From a virus: a stretch of 41,597 nt of DNA. The DNA lies in IMG/VR virus record IMGVR_UViG_3300050821_005497, positions 1 through 41,597 of that record. The stretch is one strand, 5' to 3'. The position numbers and the translations under genes are program-made. Shown piece after piece: positions 14,071 to 20,290 of this stretch. The notes beneath the pieces were generated by a model. The model did not search any database, was not told the origin of the DNA, and worked only from the letters and a program-made list of their open reading frames with translations. How positions within the stretch are numbered: the stretch's first letter is position 1; each line of letters starts with the position of its first letter.

Positions 14071-14409
14071 ATGTCACGCGCTTGGATGCCGTTCTATGTC
14101 GGCGATTATCTCCGCGACACGATGCACCTAAGCACCGCCGAACACGGGGCCTATTGCCTGTTGCTGTTCTATTATTGGAACACGGGGGCGCTTCCCGACG
14201 ACGACAGGCACCTTGCCCGGATCGCCCGCATGTCGCTGCGACAATGGCGACGGCACCGGCCCACCCTGCAAACATTTTTCTATGACGGCTGGAAACACAA
14301 GCGCGTCGAAAGCGAATTGAACCGTGCCGAAATAGTTCGCCTAAAACGCATTTCGTCGGGGCAGAAGGGCGGAATTATTGCGTCCATCAACAGGTTCAAA
14401 AAACGCTGA
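14071..14409 (+). CDS. DUF1376 (YdaU-like) replication-associated protein, short (112 aa)
   Basis: Residues 4-85 match DUF1376: WMPFYVGDYLRDTMHLSTAEHGAYCLLLFYYW, then GALPDDDRHLARIARMS and FFYDGWKHKRV. Family members often carry a longer C-terminal part; here the protein stops soon after the domain at a six-A run (FKKR then TGA). One extra A would read on for about 20 codons. Role in replication initiation is inferred from family context. Confidence 0.8.
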   Translation: MSRAWMPFYVGDYLRDTMHLSTAEHGAYCLLLFYYWNTGALPDDDRHLARIARMSLRQWRRHRPTLQTFFYDGWKHKRVESELNRAEIVRLKRISSGQKGGIIASINRFKKR

Positions 14410-14616
14410 AAGATCAACGAAACGACGGTAGCAAGTGCTGCTCGTTTGCTAATCGTTTGCTGTAGCACTTGCTACTCGTTTGCTATAGCCGGGCTATACC
14501 AATCACAATCACATATTCTTTTCCCTTACTTCTTTCGGAGTATGCAGCCGCGCGCGAGGGCTTGCCGATGCGAGCGTTGAGGGGTATTCGTAAAAAACGG
14601 GCGTCGGAGTTCCTTG
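14410..14616. other. Noncoding gap with a long inverted repeat
   Basis: About 200 bases between the DUF1376 gene and 14617. Holds a perfect 12-base inverted repeat (GTAGCAAGTGCT at 14428-14439, AGCACTTGCTAC at 14464-14475), three CGTTTGCT repeats and a palindrome TATAGCC-G-GGCTATA (14484-14498). It may be a regulatory hairpin, an origin element or a decayed 3' end of the DUF1376 gene. Confidence 0.45.
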
Positions 14617-15138
14617 ATGCCGCAAATTTACGAGGACAGCGCCGGGCCAACTCCCGAAAGACTTCGCCACGCTGGCGAGTTTTTCACAGTCGCCGGTCGC
14701 GCCCGATCTTCCCGCAAGATCACGATGCAAGACGACGCGCTAGGAAAGGCGCTGATGCGTCGGAACGTCAGCCCGGCCGAATACTCGGCGCTTCGGAAAT
14801 ACGCGCTGCACTGGCTCGCTGGCGGCTTACAGGGTCATTTGAACTCGATAGACCTCAATCGGGTCTTGGCATTCGATCCGGGGGCGATGACGGGGTTAGC
14901 CAAGACCGAACGGCAGGCGGATCACCGCCGCCTCTACCACCTTTCTAGGGCTTGCATCGGGCACCGGCCCGCGTTCGTCGCCGATCACATTGCCTGCTTT
15001 GACTTTTCGCTGGCAGCGGTCGGCGTCATGCTCGGCTACCGCTCGCGCTGGCACGGCCGGGCCAAAGCGGTCGAAATTTTGTCGGATGCGGGATACCGGC
15101 TCGGCAAATTGTGGGATGAACTCGCAAGAGCATCTTGA
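14617..15138 (+). CDS. Conserved rhizobial phage protein (173 aa)
   Basis: Follows a pattern seen in rhizobial phages: RLRHAGEFFTV near the N-terminus, ALGKALMRRNVSPAEYSALRKYALHWLAGGL in the middle, and a C-terminal half VGVMLGYRSRWHGRAKAVEILSDAGYRLGKLW. The function of the family is unknown to me. ATG at 14617 has GGAG about 10 bases upstream. Last gene of the early rightward operon, before two hairpins. Confidence 0.75.
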   Translation: MPQIYEDSAGPTPERLRHAGEFFTVAGRARSSRKITMQDDALGKALMRRNVSPAEYSALRKYALHWLAGGLQGHLNSIDLNRVLAFDPGAMTGLAKTERQADHRRLYHLSRACIGHRPAFVADHIACFDFSLAAVGVMLGYRSRWHGRAKAVEILSDAGYRLGKLWDELARAS

Positions 15139-15222
15139 CAGCGGGGCATTTTTCGCCATCGTTCGGCTAGTCTCGATTTCTGCGCCGCTTGGTTTCCCCT
15201 TGCCGGTTTTGGGAGAGGGACA

Positions 15223-15256
15223 GAAAAGCCGCAACGGTCACCCGTCGCGGCTTTTC
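15223..15256. terminator. Bidirectional hairpin between convergent operons
   Basis: Perfect ten-base stem GAAAAGCCGC (15223-15232) with GCGGCTTTTC (15247-15256), extended by an inner stem. The arms carry A and T runs, so it can stop transcripts from both sides. It separates the early operon (to 15138) from the leftward island (to 15321). Confidence 0.65.
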
Positions 15257-15284
15257 GCATTTCCGAACAGCGTCCCCCGCTGAT

Positions 15285-15321
15285 TGCCCGGCGTGATCCT
15301 CACAAGCGCGCCGGGCATTTT
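15285..15321 (+). terminator. Second intrinsic terminator, rightward
   Basis: Nine-base perfect stem TGCCCGGCG (15285-15293) with CGCCGGGCA (15309-15317), followed on the plus strand by TTTTC. It backs up the hairpin at 15223 and prevents early transcripts from running antisense into the island. Confidence 0.6.
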
Positions 15322-15494
15322 CATTTCCGCAATTCGTCGCGGACGATCTCGCGGATTTTTTCGTCGCGCTTCAGCAGGCATGCGCCGACAACAAAATAAA
15401 CAGCGCCCGCTGCCAAGCCGAGATAGAGCGCGGGCGGGTAACACCACAGCGCAAACGCAGCGGCGACGCCGCACCAAAACAATTCGTATTTCAT
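15321..15494 (-). CDS. Small membrane protein (57 aa)
   Basis: Starts [17 protein letters not shown] and has two hydrophobic segments (about residues 4-18 and 20-38) then a charged C-terminus (KRDEKIREIVRDELRK). The start at 15494 is fixed by an ATGA overlap with 15491. Last gene of the four-gene leftward unit run from the promoter near 16700. Function unknown. Confidence 0.65.
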   Translation of the reverse strand: MKYELFWCGVAAAFALWCYPPALYLGLAAGAVYFVVGACLLKRDEKIREIVRDELRK

Positions 15495-15736
15495 ACCTTC
15501 AAATCCTCTGCCGTGGCTTTGGTCTTGAGCATCAGGTTGATGAGCATTGCGATTACGGTCGGCACCGGATAGCGCTCGCCGATCCACGCGCGGACGGTGC
15601 GGTCGGAGACGTTGATCTTTTCAGCAAAGCCGACTTGCGAGAAGCCAAGCTTTTGCAGACAGGTCCAAAAATATTGCCCGGTCCATCCGCTATCATCGAT
15701 CCGCTTGACGCGGGTTTTCTTCACTGGCTTTTTCAT
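15491..15736 (-). CDS. HTH DNA-binding protein (81 aa)
   Basis: Residues about 30-70 ([41 protein letters not shown]) form a plain XRE-like HTH. A basic tail precedes it ([12 protein letters not shown]). Start at 15736 overlaps the stop of the serine recombinase gene (15733) by ATGA. It is a candidate regulator of the shared promoters in this island. Confidence 0.75.
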   Translation of the reverse strand: MKKPVKKTRVKRIDDSGWTGQYFWTCLQKLGFSQVGFAEKINVSDRTVRAWIGERYPVPTVIAMLINLMLKTKATAEDLKV

Positions 15737-16389
15737 GCTGCCGATTTCTCCGTTAGTCGTTTGCAAAGACGCAGCGCGGTTTCGGATTTCCACGCTTTGC
15801 CGGTCGGGGTCTTGATGCCTTGCGCGTTGAGATACGCCGCGAGGCGGCGCGACGACAGGTTGATGACGGGCATCACAATGGCCCGCAAACCCTCTGCGAA
15901 GGCGTCGGCGTCGTCGGAATTTTGGCGAGCTTGATCCGGGTTGCCGAGTTTGACGCCGCGCGCCTTGGCCGCTGCAAGCGCGTCCGTGGTGCGTTGCGCG
16001 ATCATGCGGCGCTCTTTCTCGGCCACGGCGGCATAGATATGCAGCATGAACGGATCGACGTTAGCGCCTAGCTCGCAGACGATGAACGGCACGCGGGCCG
16101 ACATCAATCCCGCGATGAAAGCGACATCACGCGACAGCCGGTCAAGCTTGGCGATGATAACGGGCGCTTTCAGTTTCTTGGCGGCTTTCAAGGCCGCGTC
16201 CAATTGAGGGCGACGCTCTAGCGCGTCGTGGCCTTTGCCGGTTTCGATCTCGGCGAAGTCGGCCGCGATCTCATAGCCTTCATTCGCACAAAATGCGGCG
16301 ATGGTGGTTTGTTGCGCGTCAAGCCCGAACACGGGCTTGCCTTTGCGCTCTTTCGACAGGCGACGATAGGAAACGGCGGGTTTCATCAT
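15733..16389 (-). CDS. Small serine recombinase (resolvase/invertase family, 218 aa)
   Basis: Catalytic domain with SYRRLS near residue 12 (the Ser is the nucleophile), AKLDRLSRD near residue 100 and the E-helix [23 protein letters not shown]-terminal HTH ([30 protein letters not shown]) binds DNA. A short insertion ([10 protein letters not shown]) lies between the Ser and GLDAQ. Lacks the zinc ribbon and coiled coil of the integrase at 6445, so it probably acts as a resolvase or invertase. Overlaps the gene upstream by four bases. Confidence 0.88.
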   Translation of the reverse strand: MMKPAVSYRRLSKERKGKPVFGLDAQQTTIAAFCANEGYEIAADFAEIETGKGHDALERRPQLDAALKAAKKLKAPVIIAKLDRLSRDVAFIAGLMSARVPFIVCELGANVDPFMLHIYAAVAEKERRMIAQRTTDALAAAKARGVKLGNPDQARQNSDDADAFAEGLRAIVMPVINLSSRRLAAYLNAQGIKTPTGKAWKSETALRLCKRLTEKSAA

Positions 16390-16667
16390 TCGGCCCTTAT
16401 GATTGGTAACGCGGCGGCCATTGTGTCGGCCCATTGCTTCACATCGTCGGCGGCCGTCAAATACTGTCCGCGCTTGTAAGCGTTGCCCGTGATGTCGGTT
16501 GCGGCTTTGAGCATGGCGCTAGGCGTCCAAGCCCGGTTCGGTTTCATTCCGGTTTTGGCATAAAGCCGCAACGCGGCAGAGATAGCCCTAGCTTGGTACA
16601 GTCTTACGGCGTCCGGCCCGGCAAACGTAGTGCCACCCGGCCCGGTCTTGATCTCGCTGTTGTTCAT
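16386..16667 (-). CDS. Hypothetical protein found with ArdC modules (93 aa)
   Basis: Pattern [58 protein letters not shown] is one I associate with small proteins on rhizobial plasmids and phages. Function unknown. Start at 16667 is fixed by AAGGGGA about seven bases upstream. First gene of the unit 16667-15321, reading from the promoter at 16691-16720. Confidence 0.75.
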   Translation of the reverse strand: MNNSEIKTGPGGTTFAGPDAVRLYQARAISAALRLYAKTGMKPNRAWTPSAMLKAATDITGNAYKRGQYLTAADDVKQWADTMAAALPIIRAE

Positions 16668-16690
16668 TTGGTTCCCCTTGTTGGTCCGCT

Positions 16691-16720
16691 TTGATAGGGC
16701 TTTAATTCCTAGCGTGTCAA
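16691..16720 (-). promoter_or_regulatory. Island promoter A (leftward)
   Basis: On the minus strand TTGACA (16715-16720), a 17-base spacer and CTATCA (16692-16697; or TATCAA with 18). The CGCTAGG just inside the spacer is shared with the promoters at 17694 and 18642. It reads into the gene at 16667. Confidence 0.7.
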
Positions 16721-16731
16721 GCCCTTGACGC

Positions 16732-16759
16732 AAAAAAGCCCGGCATGTTGGCCGGGCTT
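16732..16759 (-). terminator. Intrinsic terminator after ardC
   Basis: Nine-base perfect stem AAGCCCGGC (16736-16744) with GCCGGGCTT (16751-16759). On the minus strand it ends in a run of six T. It lies 20 bases after the ArdC stop and before promoter A, so each transcription unit of the island is insulated. Confidence 0.8.
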
Positions 16760-16778
16760 CTTTCGTTAGGTCCGAATT

Positions 16779-17654
16779 TTACGCGGCGATGGCTTGCGGT
16801 TCGGCATTGGCGAGCGTCCGCAGATAGTCCGCTGCGGCTTGCGCCTTACTTGCCGCCGTCATGAATGCTTTCGGCTCATCCTTTAGAAGCTTGATCCACG
16901 ACGCGATATAAGCGGCATGGCGCAACTCGCCGTCGATTGAAAATTCCGCGCACAAAAACGCGCTGGTCAATTCAGCAACTAATTCCTCGGCCGCATAAGC
17001 TTGCGTTCCGAAGCGACCGGAAAAATCGCGGTCAAGGCGCGACTTGTGGCCAGTCCAATGCGCCAACTCATGAAACGTGACGCCGTAGAACGTCGCGGCG
17101 GATTTGAACGCGGCAAACGCTGGCATTGAAATGAAGTCTTGACCGGGTGCGAAGTAAGCCTCGCCGAAACCTTCGCGGATAGTCGCACCGCTCGCCGCCA
17201 AAAATTCATCAATGGTGGCGTCGCGTTCATCGTTGTGGCGCGGCTTGATCTCGCCGGGCGACGTGATGCGCTCTGGCAGGTTTTCGCACTGGTCAACATT
17301 GAACACGGTATAGGCTTTGAGCATGGTGAAGGCGCGCGGATCAGCGTCGCTGTCATCCTTTGGCTTGCCGACCATTTGCTTGACGAAATAGACGGTAAAG
17401 CCGTGTTCACCTTTCTTGACGTTGCCGCCCAAATCCTTGGCTTGCTTGAACGTCAAGAAACGCGGCGACGCGAAGCGGCCATGCGACAGCCAAAGCAACA
17501 TGACGTTGCAGCCCGAATACGGACGGCCGGTTGCGGCATTGTGCGGAACGTTCTGACCGGGTGTTGCCGACCACGGCTTAACCCAAGGCGCAAAGCCGTT
17601 TTCCAATTCGGACAGGATGCGAGCGGTGATATCGGAGTAAGGATTGCTTGCCAT
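16779..17654 (-). CDS. ardC: ArdC-type antirestriction protein (291 aa)
   Basis: N-terminal ArdC ssDNA-binding domain (residues about 5-125): DITARILSELENGFAPWVKPW, then GRPYSGCNVMLLW and KGEHGFTVYFVK. C-terminal zincin metallopeptidase domain with HELAHWTGH at about 195-203 and EELVAELTSAFL supplying the third ligand. ArdC proteins protect incoming DNA against type I restriction on plasmids; here it would help the phage at entry or establishment (inference). ATG at 17654 follows AAGGGGAAA. It is the only gene of its unit, with its own promoter and terminator. Confidence 0.92.
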   Translation of the reverse strand: MASNPYSDITARILSELENGFAPWVKPWSATPGQNVPHNAATGRPYSGCNVMLLWLSHGRFASPRFLTFKQAKDLGGNVKKGEHGFTVYFVKQMVGKPKDDSDADPRAFTMLKAYTVFNVDQCENLPERITSPGEIKPRHNDERDATIDEFLAASGATIREGFGEAYFAPGQDFISMPAFAAFKSAATFYGVTFHELAHWTGHKSRLDRDFSGRFGTQAYAAEELVAELTSAFLCAEFSIDGELRHAAYIASWIKLLKDEPKAFMTAASKAQAAADYLRTLANAEPQAIAA

Positions 17655-17693
17655 CAATGTTTCCCCTTGCTGGCGGTTTCGATCAACAAGGCG

Positions 17694-17723
17694 AATATAG
17701 GAAGTGAAGCCCTAGCGCGTCAA
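17694..17723 (-). promoter_or_regulatory. Island promoter B (ardC promoter)
   Basis: On the minus strand TTGACG (17718-17723), a 17-base spacer starting CGCTAGGG, and CTATAT (17695-17700; or TATATT with 18). The -35 and CGCTAGGG are the same as in the promoter at 18642-18671. Confidence 0.75.
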
Positions 17724-17879
17724 TAGCTAGGCGTAATAAATACGAATTTATTTTTCCGTTCGTTCCTGTTCTGACCTATTGACACGATAGGAAGCCCGCA
17801 CGGCGGCGTGTTTTTCGGCCATATCGACATAGCGGGCACTCGAAAATAACGCATGGGTGAGCTTCTAATTGAACCGCAA

Positions 17880-17900
17880 CATTCGTAATAATTACGAATG
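17880..17900. promoter_or_regulatory. Perfect 21-base palindrome
   Basis: Ten-base arms CATTCGTAAT and ATTACGAATG around one central A. The half-site ATTCGTAAT resembles the operator arms near the repressor gene (CGTAATGA at 10450-10457, TCATTACG at 10425-10432). Likely a dimer binding site. Confidence 0.55.
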
Positions 17901-17940
17901 CGCCGCGCAACAATGTTGCAAATCGCTGCGGGCCGGATCA

Positions 17941-17960
17941 CTAGCGCGTCAAGCCCTAGT
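17941..17960. promoter_or_regulatory. Extra copy of the island promoter element
   Basis: CTAGCGCGTCAA, then GCCCTAG, with the flanks forming CACTAG/CTAGTG symmetry. No -10 is present at the right distance on either strand, so this looks like a protein-binding site rather than a promoter. Confidence 0.5.
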
Positions 17961-17978
17961 GTGATTATTCCCAAGAAT

Positions 17979-17995
17979 AATTTTTGCGAATTGGG
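17979..17995. repeat. 17-base direct repeat, copy 1
   Basis: AATTTTTGCGAATTGGG, identical to the copy at 18107-18123, 128 bases away. Function unknown; iteron, operator or recombination arm site are all possible. Confidence 0.6.
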
Positions 17996-18106
17996 ATTGA
18001 CACGATTAGAGCGTCGCTGGCGCGCGTCCAATGAGAACGAACATTGCATCAAGGTCGCAAAAATAACGAATGAGCGGCCTTCCTATTAGGTAGTATTTCC
18101 GTACCG

Positions 18107-18123
18107 AATTTTTGCGAATTGGG
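18107..18123. repeat. 17-base direct repeat, copy 2
   Basis: Exact second copy of AATTTTTGCGAATTGGG. It ends just before the terminator at 18127, which marks the end of the leftward gene pair 18606-18168. Confidence 0.6.
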
Positions 18124-18126
18124 CAC

Positions 18127-18154
18127 AAAAAAAACCCGCCACAAGGGCGGGTTT
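18127..18154 (-). terminator. Strong intrinsic terminator of the 18606-18168 unit
   Basis: Stem AAACCCGCC (18132-18140) with GGCGGGTTT (18146-18154) and a five-base loop. On the minus strand it is followed by an uninterrupted T-run (eight T counting the stem end). Lies 14 bases after the stop at 18168. Confidence 0.85.
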
Positions 18155-18167
18155 GCTTGGTTTCCAT

Positions 18168-18338
18168 TTAGAACATTTCCCCTTGCTTATGAGCGTCGCC
18201 GAATAGGCCGCTGTCGCATGGTGTTTGAGGCTTCGAAGGTTTCAGCGGTGCATTTGCGTGCCGCTGTAGGGTTTCGCCGATCCGCGCTTGCGTATCGGGT
18301 AAGTCGATTTGACTAGAACGGGATTGACCGGATTGCAT
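18168..18338 (-). CDS. Small hypothetical protein (56 aa)
   Basis: Polar, with the motif RIGETLQRHANAPLKPSKPQTPCDSGLFGD, which I associate with short proteins on phages and plasmids of alphaproteobacteria. GAGAGG lies nine bases before the ATG at 18338, inside the end of the upstream gene. No function known. Confidence 0.65.
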   Translation of the reverse strand: MQSGQSRSSQIDLPDTQARIGETLQRHANAPLKPSKPQTPCDSGLFGDAHKQGEMF

Positions 18339-18606
18339 TTTTGATTGCCTCTCGTTTTTCTTCCTTTGCCAGATCAAACGCGACAGGGGCGAAAGCAAAA
18401 TCGCCGCGCGCCTTGTCGCACGTCACCTTGAATTGCATGCGAGCGCGATAGATCGCTTGCCGGAAAGGCGTCATTTCCGCATAGCCGCGCGCCTTGTCGA
18501 AAGCGGTAGCGGTCGCGTGCACTTTTTGCGCACCGCCGCAACCGTTGCGCTGATAGCGGTCGGCGGCAACGTGCTTTAGTTCGTTCATCGCATTGGTATC
18601 AAACAT
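18313..18606 (-). CDS. Hypothetical island protein (97 aa)
   Basis: Helical and basic (FDKARGYAEMTPFRQAIYRARMQFKVTCDKARGDFAFAPVAFDLAKEEKREAIKNAIRSI). Not recognised with confidence. ATG at 18606 follows AAGGGGAAAA, the leader shared with ardC, and its promoter at 18642-18671 is nearly identical to that of ardC. It may be a cofactor in the same antirestriction response (inference). Confidence 0.75.
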   Translation of the reverse strand: MFDTNAMNELKHVAADRYQRNGCGGAQKVHATATAFDKARGYAEMTPFRQAIYRARMQFKVTCDKARGDFAFAPVAFDLAKEEKREAIKNAIRSIPF

Positions 18607-18641
18607 TCGTTTTCCCCTTGCGCTCTCGATTGAGCAAAACG

Positions 18642-18681
18642 AATATAGGTATTGACACCCTAGCGCGTCAAGCCCTATCAA
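18642..18681. promoter_or_regulatory. Bidirectional island promoters D
   Basis: Leftward: TTGACG (18666-18671 on minus), 17 bases, CTATAT (18643-18648). Rightward: TTGACA (18652-18657), 17 bases, CTATCA (18675-18680). The two overlap so that each -35 lies within the other's spacer and both share the CTAGCGCGTCAA element. One bound protein could control both genes. Confidence 0.75.
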
Positions 18682-18722
18682 TGAGGGGACGCGATCAAGC
18701 GTTATGCAAGGGGAAACGGCAT

Positions 18723-19055
18723 ATGAAAAAGCAAGCAAGGTTCTGGATTTATCACAACGGCGCGGTGCGGATTAAGCTTGGCACCGATCAGACCTTTCAC
18801 CATGTCAGCGGTGGCGCGACCGATGAAGGCTATTCTTGGGAAGCGGCGCGCTACACTTTCGACGGCAAGCTAGTGACGTGCGAATGGTCAACGGACGCGC
18901 GCGATTGCGATGGGCGGATGACACGCGGCGGTGTGACGGTCTGCCGGGTTGGCGATCTCGCGGCGGGCATCTGTGAAGATGGCATAGCGTTCCCGGCTTG
19001 GCAGCAAATCGACGAAAGCCAACGCGACTTTGCAGCCGAGGCGATGGGTTATTAG
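18723..19055 (+). CDS. Conserved plasmid-type hypothetical protein (110 aa)
   Basis: Strongly patterned: RFWIYHNGAVRIKL, DEGYSWEAARYTFDGKLVTCEWSTDARDCDGRM, GVTVCRVGDLAAG and QRDFAAEAMGY. I recall similar proteins on alphaproteobacterial plasmids near ardC, but no function. ATG at 18723 follows GCAAGGGGAAAC. It is the only rightward gene in the island, with its own promoter (18652) and terminator (19080). Confidence 0.8.
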   Translation: MKKQARFWIYHNGAVRIKLGTDQTFHHVSGGATDEGYSWEAARYTFDGKLVTCEWSTDARDCDGRMTRGGVTVCRVGDLAAGICEDGIAFPAWQQIDESQRDFAAEAMGY

Positions 19056-19079
19056 TGCCAAGCCGAAATAGTGCCAATC

Positions 19080-19107
19080 AAGCCCGCCTCAACTGGCGGG
19101 CTTTTTT
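19080..19107 (+). terminator. Intrinsic terminator after the 18723 gene
   Basis: Nine-base perfect stem AAGCCCGCC (19080-19088) with GGCGGGCTT (19095-19103), then TTTT on the plus strand. It ends the island's rightward unit before the packaging genes. Confidence 0.85.
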
Positions 19108-19119
19108 GTGGGAGCGGAA

Positions 19120-19305
19120 ATGGCAAAGATCGTTACCCAATCGAAACGGAACCGACGACGCGGCCAGCATTTCAAGGACATAGCGCATCGCCGTGACCGG
19201 GATGCGCTGCGACGCCGCGAATATCAGCGGCGCATGATCGAACGCGCGCAAGCCGCGTTTGCCTCATTGGCAAGCCAACCCATGCGACCACAGGCAAGAG
19301 GCTAG
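19120..19305 (+). CDS. Small very basic protein (61 aa)
   Basis: Arg/Lys-rich throughout (KRNRRRGQHFKDIAHRRDRDALRRREYQRRMIERA), so nucleic-acid binding is likely. GGAG lies a few bases before the ATG at 19120. Ends five bases before the start of the small terminase gene. Not recognised. Confidence 0.6.
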   Translation: MAKIVTQSKRNRRRGQHFKDIAHRRDRDALRRREYQRRMIERAQAAFASLASQPMRPQARG

Positions 19306-19309
19306 ACGA

Positions 19310-19786
19310 ATGCCAGAAGCGACAGCCAGCGCGTTGCCGGTCATCGCTAAGCACGCTGGCGGGCGACCGAGTGACTATCGCCCGGAATACTGCGAAGCGG
19401 TGGAAGCGTTCATGGCACAAGGCTACAGCCTGACAGCCTTTGCCGGATCGATCAGTCAAGCGCGTGACACGATTTACGAATGGATGAGGGCGCACCGAGA
19501 GTTTTCCGACGCCGTTAACCGCGCGCGACCGAAACGAGTTGCCGCGCTGGAAACCAAGCTGTTGACGGCGCGACGCGGTGGCGAGGTTGCCGCGTCTATC
19601 TTTGCTCTCAAGAATGCAGACCCGACAGAGTGGCGCGAAGTCCGAACCACACAACACGTTCACGCCATTGCCGAACGAATGACCGATGCAGAGCTATTCG
19701 CCATTGCGAGCGGCCGACATCCGGGCGAAGGCAGCACGATTGAGGGCGATTTCACGCGCGTTTCGCCACACTCAAACGAGCGTTAG
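19310..19786 (+). CDS. terS: Terminase small subunit (158 aa)
   Basis: N-terminal HTH-type DNA-recognition region: GGRPSDYRPEYCEAVEAFMAQGYSLTAFAGSISQARDTIYEWMRAHREFSDAVNRAR (about residues 13-70), followed by AALETKLL and KNADPTEWREV, as in phage small terminase proteins. These find the pac or cos site and feed DNA to the large subunit. Start at 19310 chosen because 19259 would overlap the preceding gene. G-rich repeats lie just after the gene. The large subunit is 4.3 kb away, which is unusual. Confidence 0.82.
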   Translation: MPEATASALPVIAKHAGGRPSDYRPEYCEAVEAFMAQGYSLTAFAGSISQARDTIYEWMRAHREFSDAVNRARPKRVAALETKLLTARRGGEVAASIFALKNADPTEWREVRTTQHVHAIAERMTDAELFAIASGRHPGEGSTIEGDFTRVSPHSNER

Positions 19787-19932
19787 CATGTGGCACCCTG
19801 CCCGGATGGGGTGGGGGAGGGGTACGCGGCCCGGTTAGGGGTGGGGGAGGGGAAAATTTTCGCGGGGAAGCATGCTTTTATTTTCAATCACCCCTACATT
19901 CCCGCCGCCCTCCAAAACCTCACGGGCTGCAC
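19787..19932. other. Noncoding gap after terS
   Basis: About 145 bases with no convincing gene. It is dominated by two G-rich repeats, then an AT-rich patch (AAAATTTTC at about 19853). Candidate packaging initiation region. Confidence 0.4.
19808..19852 (+). repeat. Tandem G-rich direct repeat, quadruplex-capable
   Basis: GGGGTGGGGGAGGGG occurs at 19808-19822 and again at 19838-19852, a 30-base period. Four or more G-runs in close order could fold as a G-quadruplex. Position right after the small terminase gene suits a pac or cos recognition site, but this is inference. Confidence 0.65.
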
Positions 19933-20139
19933 ATGGATCGGGAAACGCTCATTCACGTTGATGCGCCGCATTTCTGCGCTGGCTTCGTCAGCCGCGACGG
20001 CGTTGTGATCTCGGCCGCGCCGATCCTGAAATATCTTATCGGTAAACGCTTCGTTGAGGCGATGGCGTATCTCGAACGCAAGGGCTGGAGGGCGTCGGTG
20101 TTTGAGTTTCAACCGTATGACCCTTCGCGGCGCATTTGA
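19933..20139 (+). CDS. Conserved small phage protein (68 aa)
   Basis: The pattern IHVDAPHFCAGFVSRDGVVISAAPILKYLIGK, then YLERKGWRASV, matches a common phage orphan family that I recognise by its VDAPHF...AAPI core. Function unknown. The ribosome site is weak. Standing alone between two regulatory-looking gaps. Confidence 0.7.
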   Translation: MDRETLIHVDAPHFCAGFVSRDGVVISAAPILKYLIGKRFVEAMAYLERKGWRASVFEFQPYDPSRRI

Positions 20140-20228
20140 CCCGTACATTTTCAGGGGCCAGTCCTAATAGAATTACCGGGGCCGCCGCGAGCCACCTTTA
20201 AAAGCCACCCCCCCCCTGTTTCAGGTTT

Positions 20229-20285
20229 ACCTCCCCTAGATCGTCGGATTTAATACGAACCGGGCAGGGGCCTCACAGGGGAGGT
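20229..20285 (+). promoter_or_regulatory. Inverted repeat masking a ribosome binding site
   Basis: Perfect nine-base arms ACCTCCCCT (20229-20237) and AGGGGAGGT (20277-20285). The right arm is the ribosome site of the gene at 20291, so the RNA could pair and hide it, if the promoter lies upstream of 20229. A nine-C run sits just before (20207-20216 area). Confidence 0.5.
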
Positions 20286-20290
20286 TCCAG

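Larger units (their letters stand above)
17724..18126. other. Repeat-rich noncoding control region
   Basis: About 400 bases with no credible gene between divergent units of the island. Contents: TTGACACGAT repeated at 17779 and 17997; a 21-base palindrome at 17880-17900; palindrome GCAACA-A-TGTTGC (17907-17919); a copy of the CTAGCGCGTCAA island element (17941-17952) without a -10; hairpin ATTATTC-CCAA-GAATAAT (17964-17981) followed by T; and a 17-base direct repeat at 17979 and 18107. It could be an operator array, an origin or a recombination site. Confidence 0.6.

Noticed and set aside
14469-14948. Plus-strand frame of 159 aa overlapping the 14617 gene
   Set aside because: Out of frame with a better-supported conserved protein; no ribosome site.
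17720-18052. Minus-strand frame of 110 aa in the repeat-rich gap
   Set aside because: Runs across the palindromes, has no ribosome site, and its sequence looks random; the region is better read as regulatory.
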